Source: Desulfobacula sp. (lineage in GTDB: Bacteria > Desulfobacterota > Desulfobacteria > Desulfobacterales > Desulfobacteraceae). From it: 60,898 nucleotides of DNA. Below are positions 54,263-60,898 of this stretch, piece by piece. Where the stretch lies: positions 1-60,898 of the forward strand of contig JANQML010000061.1 in assembly GCA_028280105.1 (NCBI GenBank), given 5' to 3'. The notes below the pieces were generated by a model, which had not been told where the DNA came from, searched no databases, and worked only from the letters and a program-made list of their open reading frames with translations. The position numbers were made by a program, and so were the translations under genes. Every line of letters starts with the position of its first letter. Within the stretch, counting starts at the first letter, position 1.

Positions 54263-55597
54263 ATGCGCTATTTACCCCATACCGCAGAAGACATTGAGGC
54301 CATGCTGGCAAAGACCGGCCATGCCGCTCTGGACGATCTGTTCGAAACCATTCCCAACCAATTAAAATTAAAAAAGGGGCTCGACCTTCCCCGGCCTCTG
54401 ACCGAATGGGATCTGAACACTCACATGGAAGCCCTGGCATCGGAAAATATTGCCTGCAAAGGGTATACCTGTTTTATCGGTGCCGGCAGCTACGACCACC
54501 ACATCCCTTCAATCGTTCCATACCTGATATCCCGTTCCGAATTTGTAACGGCATATACGCCTTATCAGCCGGAAGTCAGCCAGGGAACGCTGCAGGGAAT
54601 CTATGAATTTCAAACCATGATAACAGAACTTCTGGGCATGGACATTGCCACGGCATCTCATTATGACTGCGGCACGGCACTTGCCGAATGCGCCCTCATC
54701 TCATTGAGGAAAAACCGAAAAGCCGATAAATTTGCCGTCTCTTCCCTGGTGCACCCGTCGCACCGGCAGATCATCCAGACCTATTTAGCTCCCACCGGGT
54801 ATGAACTGGTGGAAATCCCCCATACCAAAGACGGCTTGACCGACATCCAGGCATTGGAGGCCATGGACGGGATCGCCGGGGTGGCGGTTCAGTCCCCCAA
54901 TTTTCTGGGGCACATCGAAGACCTTGCCGCATTCAGGCAGGTGGCAGATGCCAAAAAAATGATATTTACCGCATCTTTCACCGAAGCCCTGGCCTGGGGC
55001 ATACTGAAAAATCCAGGGACCTTTGGGGCGGATCTGGTGGCCGGAGAAGGCCAGAGCCTCGGTATCCAAAAAACATTTGGCGGACCGGGCCTGGGACTGC
55101 TTGCCGGTTCGTCAAAAATGGTTAGAAGCCTGCCGGGACGACTTGTCGGCCGGGCTACCGATAACAATGGCAAGGATGGTTACGTATTAACCCTTGCCAC
55201 GAGAGAACAGCACATCAGAAGAGAAAAAGCCTCTTCCAATATCTGTTCCAACAACGGCCTTAATGCCATGACCGCAGCTGTTTATCTTTCCACTGTCGGC
55301 AAAATCGGCATCAGGGAAATTGCCCGGCAGAACCATGACAAGGCCGTTTATTTGAAAACCTGTCTTGAAAAGGCCGGGTTTGAACCTGTCTTTGACCAGC
55401 CGTTTTTTAATGAATTTGTTTTAAAAGCACCCGCCGGATTTAAAGAAAAAAGAGCCGAGCTGATTCACAACCACTGCGTGTTTGCCGGCCTGGATCTGGG
55501 CCCTTACTATCAACAGCTTGAAGACCATTACCTGTTCTGTGCCACGGAAAAAGTGACCAAAGAACAGATCGATCAATTGGCAAAGGAGGTGGCATAA
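54263..55597 (+). CDS. gcvPA: Glycine dehydrogenase (P protein) subunit 1
   Basis: A 444-residue alpha subunit of the two-part glycine decarboxylase. It has the PLP-fold core but not the PLP lysine. Family motifs include FIGAGSYDHHIPSIV, YTPYQPEVSQGTLQ, YDCGTALAEC and GEGQSLG. It pairs with subunit 2, which follows with a one-base overlap (TAATG at 55595-55599). The split form is usual in Desulfobacterota and Firmicutes, in contrast to the fused GcvP of E. coli. Confidence 0.96.
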   Translation: MRYLPHTAEDIEAMLAKTGHAALDDLFETIPNQLKLKKGLDLPRPLTEWDLNTHMEALASENIACKGYTCFIGAGSYDHHIPSIVPYLISRSEFVTAYTPYQPEVSQGTLQGIYEFQTMITELLGMDIATASHYDCGTALAECALISLRKNRKADKFAVSSLVHPSHRQIIQTYLAPTGYELVEIPHTKDGLTDIQALEAMDGIAGVAVQSPNFLGHIEDLAAFRQVADAKKMIFTASFTEALAWGILKNPGTFGADLVAGEGQSLGIQKTFGGPGLGLLAGSSKMVRSLPGRLVGRATDNNGKDGYVLTLATREQHIRREKASSNICSNNGLNAMTAAVYLSTVGKIGIREIARQNHDKAVYLKTCLEKAGFEPVFDQPFFNEFVLKAPAGFKEKRAELIHNHCVFAGLDLGPYYQQLEDHYLFCATEKVTKEQIDQLAKEVA

Positions 55598-57054
55598 TGA
55601 ATAACCGACCCGGAACCAGCGGTCTGATTTTTAATGAGCCCAATCTCTGGGATAAAAGCCGGGAGGGCCGGTGTGCCGTTTCCATTCCCAAAGCCGATGT
55701 GGAACGTGCCGACCTTGATCCCGGCCTGACCGGAGAGACACCGGATCTGCCCCAGCTCTCCGAACTGGATGTGATCCGGCATTACACCCGGCTGTCACAA
55801 TGGAATTTTGGTGTGGACTCCGGCATGTATCCATTGGGATCCTGTACCATGAAGTATAACCCCAAGACCAATGAGGTCCAGGCGGCCCGGCAGGGATTTG
55901 CCGGCGCCCACCCACTGGCCGGAGACGATTTCTCCCAGGGCGCCCTGCGGTTGATGTATAACCTGGAACAATATATTTGCGAAATCACCGGATTCCCGGC
56001 TGCCACCCTTCAGCCGGCTGCCGGCGCCCATGGGGAACTGGCAGGAATGCTCATGATTCATGCCTATCATGCCAAAAAAGGAAAACAGCGGTTAAAAATT
56101 ATTATTCCAGATACCGCCCACGGAACCAACCCCGCATCTGCCACCCTTTGCGGATATGAATCGATCAATATCAAGTCCGGGGAAAAAGGGATCCTGGAAC
56201 CGGAAGCCGTGGCCGCAGTCATGGATGAAGAAACAGCCGGTATCATGATTACCAATCCCAACACACTTGGCCTGTTCGAGGAAAATATCAGGGAAATCTG
56301 TGACATCGTCCATGCCAAAGGGGGGCTGGTGTACGGTGACGGGGCCAATATGAACGCCATCATGGGGATTGTTAAACCCGGAGAACTGGGCATTGATGTG
56401 CTCCATCTCAACCTTCATAAAACTTTTTCCACCCCCCATGGCGGTGGCGGCCCCGGCTCCGGTCCCGTGTCCGTGGTTGAAGATCTGATACCGTTTCTTC
56501 CCGTTCCGCGCGTGGAAAGAGAACTGGATTCTTACCGGTTTACAACCGACTGTCCGGACACCATCGGGCGGCTGCATACATTCTACGGTCATTTCGGAGT
56601 CATGGTCCGGACTTACGCCTATATCCTTTCCATGGGCGCCGAAGGCCTGACTGATGCATCCCGGCTGGCCGTACTCAATGCAAACTATATCAAGGAGAGC
56701 CTGAAGGACACATTGAACCTGCCCTATGACCGGCCCTGCATGCATGAGTGCGTGTTTAACGATCAATGGCAGAAAGAACACCACATTACCACCATGGATA
56801 TCGCCAAACGATTGCTGGACTATGGGTTTCACCCGCCAACGGTTTACTTTCCTCTGGTGGTGGACGGTGCATTTATGGTTGAACCCACGGAAACAGAATC
56901 CAAAGAGACCATTGACCAGTTTATTGATGCGGTGAAATCCATTGCCGAAGAAGCCAAATCAACGCCTGAAAAACTGACTTCCGCTCCGCGTCTGACCAAG
57001 GTCACCCGTCTGGATGAGGTGACCGCAGCCAGAAAGCCATGCCTGAGAGGATAG
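55597..57054 (+). CDS. gcvPB: Glycine dehydrogenase (P protein) subunit 2
   Basis: A 485-residue PLP-binding beta subunit of glycine decarboxylase. The Schiff-base lysine is K275 in HLNLHKTFSTPHGGGGPG; the PLP environment motifs PAAGAHGE and DTAHGTNPA are complete. AAAGGAGG before the ATG suggests strong translation. Its 3' end overlaps lipB by 16 bases. Confidence 0.96.
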   Translation: MNNRPGTSGLIFNEPNLWDKSREGRCAVSIPKADVERADLDPGLTGETPDLPQLSELDVIRHYTRLSQWNFGVDSGMYPLGSCTMKYNPKTNEVQAARQGFAGAHPLAGDDFSQGALRLMYNLEQYICEITGFPAATLQPAAGAHGELAGMLMIHAYHAKKGKQRLKIIIPDTAHGTNPASATLCGYESINIKSGEKGILEPEAVAAVMDEETAGIMITNPNTLGLFEENIREICDIVHAKGGLVYGDGANMNAIMGIVKPGELGIDVLHLNLHKTFSTPHGGGGPGSGPVSVVEDLIPFLPVPRVERELDSYRFTTDCPDTIGRLHTFYGHFGVMVRTYAYILSMGAEGLTDASRLAVLNANYIKESLKDTLNLPYDRPCMHECVFNDQWQKEHHITTMDIAKRLLDYGFHPPTVYFPLVVDGAFMVEPTETESKETIDQFIDAVKSIAEEAKSTPEKLTSAPRLTKVTRLDEVTAARKPCLRG

Positions 57055-57746
57055 ACAAAAAAAACAGACCCCTTGTATTCCGGGACCTGGGTGTCCTGGA
57101 ATACAACCGGGCATTGGCGCTTCAAATAGATGCCAGGGAAGAGAAGATAGCTTGTCCGGCCCTGCCGGACCAGCTCTTTTTTGTCGAACACCCCCCGGTT
57201 TTTACCCTGGGAAAAAACGGGGGCCGTGAAAATCTGGTGGTCTCGGATGATTTTCTAACCCAAAAAGATGTGGCTGTCATTCAAACCGACCGGGGGGGGA
57301 ATATCACCTATCATGGTCCGGGCCAGGCGGTTTTATACCCTGTTATCGACCTTGAAAAAGCAAAGATCGGCGTGGCTGATTTTGTGCACGGTCTTGAAGA
57401 AATCATGCAGCAGATCACCCTGAAATACGGTATTCGGGCGGATCGGGATTCCAGAAACCACGGACTTTGGGTGGGGTCAAGCAAGATCGGCAGCGTCGGC
57501 CTGGCCATCAAAAAAGGGGTCAGCATTCATGGGCTTGCGCTTAATGTCAAGCCGGATCTAACCCCGTTTTCATGGATCAACCCCTGTGGCATGGAAAATG
57601 TTTCCATCACTTCGGTCAAAGCGGAATTGAAAGCAGCCGGCCGGCAAACGGAAGTCCCTTCCATGGATGAGATCAGGGACGATTTTGTCACCTGTTTCTG
57701 CAGGCTGTTCGGTTTTAAATCCGTGCCGGAGAACGCCCATGTGTAA
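57039..57746 (+). CDS. lipB: Octanoyl-[acyl-carrier-protein]:protein octanoyltransferase LipB
   Basis: A 235-residue enzyme that moves octanoate from ACP to the target lysine of lipoyl domains such as GcvH. Catalytic K149 (SSKIGSVG) and C183 (NPCGM) are present, with the RGGNITYHGPGQ motif at 85-96. The start overlaps the gcvPB stop by 16 bases, and its stop overlaps lipA by eight, so translation is coupled through the operon. Length is normal. Confidence 0.95.
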   Translation: MPERIDKKNRPLVFRDLGVLEYNRALALQIDAREEKIACPALPDQLFFVEHPPVFTLGKNGGRENLVVSDDFLTQKDVAVIQTDRGGNITYHGPGQAVLYPVIDLEKAKIGVADFVHGLEEIMQQITLKYGIRADRDSRNHGLWVGSSKIGSVGLAIKKGVSIHGLALNVKPDLTPFSWINPCGMENVSITSVKAELKAAGRQTEVPSMDEIRDDFVTCFCRLFGFKSVPENAHV

Positions 57747-58635
57747 ATCCACTGCCAAACCCAAAGGGAAACCTGCCTGGCTGAAAAAAAGCCTGCCAAA
57801 GGGCGGAGACTATCAGCGGGTCACCCGCCTCCTTGCAAAAGCCGATCTACATACGGTCTGTCAGGAGGCCAATTGTCCGAACATGTTCGAATGTTTTTCA
57901 AAAAACACATCCACGTTCATGATACTGGGAGACCAGTGCACCCGGCATTGCCGTTTCTGCAATGTCACGTCAAAACCGCCTTTGGCCGTTGATCCCGGTG
58001 AACCGGCAAATGTGGCAAACGCCGTCATGGATCTGGGGCTCAAGTACGTGGTTGTTACATCCGTTACCCGGGATGATCTGGAGGACGGGGGGGCCGGGCA
58101 CTTTGCAGATGTCATCCGGGCAGTCAAAGAGGCCGGAGAAAAAGCAGACCATATGATACGGGTGGAGGTTCTGATACCGGACTTCAAGGGGCATACGGCG
58201 GCACTGGAAAAAGTCGTCAATGCCTGCCCCGATGTGATCAATCATAACATTGAAACCGTGGCAGCCCTTTACCCCCGGGTCCGGCCTGAAGCCATCTATT
58301 CCCGGTCATTGGAATTGATCCGGACCGTTAAAGAGTTGAATCCCAAAATCCCTACAAAATCCGGCATCATGGTCGGACTGGGTGAAACCCGGGAACAACT
58401 GGTTGCAACCTTTGAAGACCTGTATGCACACCGTTGCGAGATGCTTACCATCGGCCAATACCTTCAACCCACACGCAATCATCTTCATGTGGAAAAATAC
58501 TATACACCCGAAGCGTTTGAAGAACTGGAAACGATTGCCCGAAAAATAGGATTTAAACAGGTGGCAGCCGGTGCCTTTGTCAGAAGTTCCTATAAGGCGG
58601 AAGATCTGTTCTCGCAACCGATGGCAACCTATTGA
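57739..58635 (+). CDS. lipA: Lipoyl synthase LipA
   Basis: A 298-residue radical-SAM enzyme that inserts two sulfurs into the octanoyl chain. The auxiliary cluster ligands C41, C46 and C52 (CQEANCPNMFEC) and the radical-SAM ligands C67, C71 and C74 (CTRHCRFC) are all present, with the closing RSSYKAED segment. I start at ATG 57739 (MCKSTAKPKGK) inside the lipB end; the open frame starts at 57667 but its first 24 residues are non-family. It ends convergently, overlapping the next gene's stop by seven bases. Confidence 0.96.
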   Translation: MCKSTAKPKGKPAWLKKSLPKGGDYQRVTRLLAKADLHTVCQEANCPNMFECFSKNTSTFMILGDQCTRHCRFCNVTSKPPLAVDPGEPANVANAVMDLGLKYVVVTSVTRDDLEDGGAGHFADVIRAVKEAGEKADHMIRVEVLIPDFKGHTAALEKVVNACPDVINHNIETVAALYPRVRPEAIYSRSLELIRTVKELNPKIPTKSGIMVGLGETREQLVATFEDLYAHRCEMLTIGQYLQPTRNHLHVEKYYTPEAFEELETIARKIGFKQVAAGAFVRSSYKAEDLFSQPMATY

Positions 58636-60898
58636 CGCTTCTTTACCGAGTCCAGTACTTCACGGATCATTGCAGACAGGTCCTCGTTGGCCAACGGTTT
58701 TTGGGCATATCTTTTAATGCCGATTTCAAGTGCATAGGATTCCGTGACCCTTTCAGAGTAGCCGGTACATAAAATCACCGGGATATCTTTTCGGATCCCC
58801 AGGACATGTTTGGCCAGAACATCACCGGTCATATTCGGCATGGCCATATCCGTCAGGATCAGATCATATTGGTCCGGTTTGCTCTCAAAGGCAACCAGGG
58901 CATCGGATCCATCTTTAAATGTATCCACAACATATCCGCAGGATTCTAGAAATTCTTTTATAATTTCCCGGATATCAGCCTCGTCATCCACCACCATAAT
59001 ACGCTCGGTCCCCCGGTCAATGGGGTTTTTTATTCTTTCACCGGTCAGCCAGGCGTCAGGGAGTCCTGCCACAGGAAGATAGATATAAAAGGTGGTTCCT
59101 TTATTGGGTTCAGTGTCAAGCGTGATATACCCATCATGTTCATCAATGATGGCATGAACCAGAGCCAGTCCGAATCCGGTTCCCTTGCCGACCTCCTTTG
59201 TGGTAAAGTAAGGATCAAATGCCTTTAGCATCACATCTTTATCCATACCCGTACCCGTATCCGAAATCGCCATTTCAAGGTAGGTGCCGTCTGCTATCAC
59301 CTGATCAAAAAAATCAAAACGCCGGGATATCTTTTTTTCACGCAGCGAAACCGTCAACCTGCCCTTGCCTTCTTCCATGGCATGGTAGGCATTGGTACAC
59401 AGATTCATGATGACCTGGTGCATCTGTGTCGGGTCCGCAAAAACCATCTTGCGGGATTCGATCTTTTCAACAATTTCAATGGTCACGGGAATGGAGGATC
59501 GAAGCAGTTTTAATACTTCCTTTAAAATCAGACTCAGTTCAAGGGGAAGTTTCTCATATTCGTGCTGACGGCTGAACGTCAGGATCTGCTGCGTTAACCG
59601 TGCCGCCCGCCTGGCCCCCTTGAGAATCTGGGCAATATGCCCTTTGGCCTTTAACGGCTGACTGATATTTAATTCCGCCAACTGGGCATAACCGAGTATC
59701 CCGGACAAAATATTATTGAAATCATGGGCGATCCCGCCTGCCAGGGTCCCGATGGATTCCATTTTTTGGGCCTTTTCCATTTGAACCGCCAGGTTTTTCC
59801 TCTCTTTGGCAGCCAGTTTGTATTCCGTGATATCCCTGCCCTCTGTAATAATAAAGGCCACTTCACCGGCTGAATTAAAAACAGGTTTAATGGAAATATC
59901 AATAAACCGGATCTCGTCTTTTTTAGAAATGCTGGTGGTTTCAAACCGGGTAAACCGCCCCTGGGCCGCTTTTGCCACGGATTCTTTCACCACCTGACGC
60001 ACCTCGTTTGAATGGCGCCACCATGGGAGTTCCCAAAACGGTTTAAACGACACGGCTTCAATTCCGGTACCGGCATAATCCAGCCCGCTTTGATTGATCT
60101 CTTCCAATATGCCCGTGGGAGACAGAATACCGGTATATTGGAACGACTGGTTAAACAGACTTCGAAGTTTGAGGTCGTTTTTCATAAGTGCATTTCGGAC
60201 TTCAATATTCTTTTTATTCTGTTCTTCAATCACGGTTCTCGAATTTTCAAGCTGGGCCATAAATGAATTAAAATGGAGAGCCAGGCGCCCAAACTCATCC
60301 GGGCTGCCGGTCGTCATCCTGACCTCGTAGTTTCCCTGTGCACCCTGCTCCAGTTTTTTCATCAACACTTCAAGGGGACGGGTGAAATAGCGGCTGATTA
60401 AAAAGGCAGCCCCCACAGATATCAGAAAGAATGCAACCATCACACCGAGTAAGAGAACTTTCAGGGTTTTAAGAGAGGCAAAAACCTCGTCCACGTAACT
60501 GGAGCAGGCGATAATCCAGCCGTATTCAGGTATAAATTTGTAGGTAACAATTTTTTCCCTGGACCGGGTCTCTCCGGGGTTTTTCCAGAAATACCGGGTA
60601 ATCCCGTTCTTTTCTTTTAACATCCGTTTAATAAAGTCATTGGGATTCTCGACTTGTTCTAGGATGTTCACCCCCTGAATTTTAGGGTGAACCAGCACAT
60701 CACCCGCCTGGTTAATTACATAGGCATAGCCGGATTTGCCGATTGTAAAAGAGGATATACTCTGCCTTAAATCGGCAATATCAACCAGATGCCTGAATTC
60801 TTCCCGGTAGCTGGAAACCGATATAATCCAATCAAGCGGCTGGAAATATTCCATGTACAATGCTTTGGGCCGTTCCTTTTCCTCTCCCGGATTCTTCC
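58629..60898 (-). CDS. Cache-domain hybrid histidine kinase (5' end cut by window edge)
   Basis: A sensor kinase whose reading frame is still open at the right edge, so its N-terminus is missing. Visible order: the end of one sCache-like module (KNPGEEKERPKALY, then YFQPLDWIISVSSY), a second Cache module (with FWKNPGETRSREKIVTYKF and GWIIACSSY), a membrane helix, HAMP, a PAS domain (YTGILSPTGILEEINQSG), HisKA (GGIAHDFNNILSG), HATPase (DTGTGMDKD, GTGFGLALVH) and a C-terminal receiver (LILTDMAMPNMTG). The two Cache modules share the KNPGE element, so they are probably tandem duplicates. Small organic ligands are likely. A TTG within the frame at 60860 should not be taken as the real start. Confidence 0.9.
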   Translation of the reverse strand, partial: KNPGEEKERPKALYMEYFQPLDWIISVSSYREEFRHLVDIADLRQSISSFTIGKSGYAYVINQAGDVLVHPKIQGVNILEQVENPNDFIKRMLKEKNGITRYFWKNPGETRSREKIVTYKFIPEYGWIIACSSYVDEVFASLKTLKVLLLGVMVAFFLISVGAAFLISRYFTRPLEVLMKKLEQGAQGNYEVRMTTGSPDEFGRLALHFNSFMAQLENSRTVIEEQNKKNIEVRNALMKNDLKLRSLFNQSFQYTGILSPTGILEEINQSGLDYAGTGIEAVSFKPFWELPWWRHSNEVRQVVKESVAKAAQGRFTRFETTSISKKDEIRFIDISIKPVFNSAGEVAFIITEGRDITEYKLAAKERKNLAVQMEKAQKMESIGTLAGGIAHDFNNILSGILGYAQLAELNISQPLKAKGHIAQILKGARRAARLTQQILTFSRQHEYEKLPLELSLILKEVLKLLRSSIPVTIEIVEKIESRKMVFADPTQMHQVIMNLCTNAYHAMEEGKGRLTVSLREKKISRRFDFFDQVIADGTYLEMAISDTGTGMDKDVMLKAFDPYFTTKEVGKGTGFGLALVHAIIDEHDGYITLDTEPNKGTTFYIYLPVAGLPDAWLTGERIKNPIDRGTERIMVVDDEADIREIIKEFLESCGYVVDTFKDGSDALVAFESKPDQYDLILTDMAMPNMTGDVLAKHVLGIRKDIPVILCTGYSERVTESYALEIGIKRYAQKPLANEDLSAMIREVLDSVKKRQ

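Overview
The window looks like a chromosomal segment of a sulfate-reducing Desulfobacterota bacterium, probably a Desulfobacterales member. I infer this from a PerR/KatG/bacterioferritin/hybrid-cluster-protein oxidative set, citramalate-based isoleucine synthesis, a split-subunit glycine cleavage system, and the number of multidomain hybrid histidine kinases and c-di-GMP enzymes. Without a search I cannot name a species. There is no CRISPR array, prophage or intact insertion sequence. The window is mostly ordinary core genome with several well-marked regulatory sites.

Layout. (1) 1-4.5 kb: a DUF1992 gene, then a peroxide-defence block. perR and katG each carry a PerR-type operator and are followed by bacterioferritin. 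(2) 4.7-15 kb: a membrane 7TMR-DISM/GGDEF/EAL protein; cmoAB for tRNA wobble modification; a chromosomal ParM-like actin with larB; and a phosphorelay pair (hybrid kinase plus REC-TPR protein). (3) 15.1-22.5 kb: a branched-chain amino-acid operon ilvD-ilvB-ilvN-cimA-leuA. It is preceded by an Ile/Leu/Val-rich leader peptide with mutually exclusive antiterminator and terminator hairpins, so ribosome-mediated attenuation is predicted. (4) 22.5-31.7 kb: a hybrid cluster protein with a Tat signal behind an FNR-type site, lepA, a response-regulator diguanylate cyclase, valS, an acidic low-complexity protein, rsmE and tRNA-Phe. (5) 31.8-39.2 kb: an accessory stretch with small enzymes, a decayed LysR regulator, two kinds of repeat, an orphan periplasmic binding protein, and an HD-GYP phosphodiesterase overlapping a DNA glycosylase. 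(6) 39.2-50.8 kb: two signalling modules. One is a LivJ-like lipoprotein plus hybrid kinase. The other is a 1558-residue kinase with four tandem periplasmic binding domains, a sigma-54 activator and an alanine/sodium symporter with a sigma-54 promoter. (7) 50.9-58.6 kb: lpdA divergent from gcvT-gcvH-gcvPA-gcvPB-lipB-lipA, the whole glycine cleavage complex plus lipoate assembly. (8) 58.6 kb to the end: a Cache/PAS hybrid kinase cut by the window edge.

Most genes are intact. Clear decay is limited to the LysR remnant at 33.8-34.2 kb. The best candidates for under-described biology are the ilv attenuator, the apparently exported Hcp, the four-binding-domain kinase/sigma-54/symporter circuit, and a duplicated 65-bp element containing a 15-bp palindrome.
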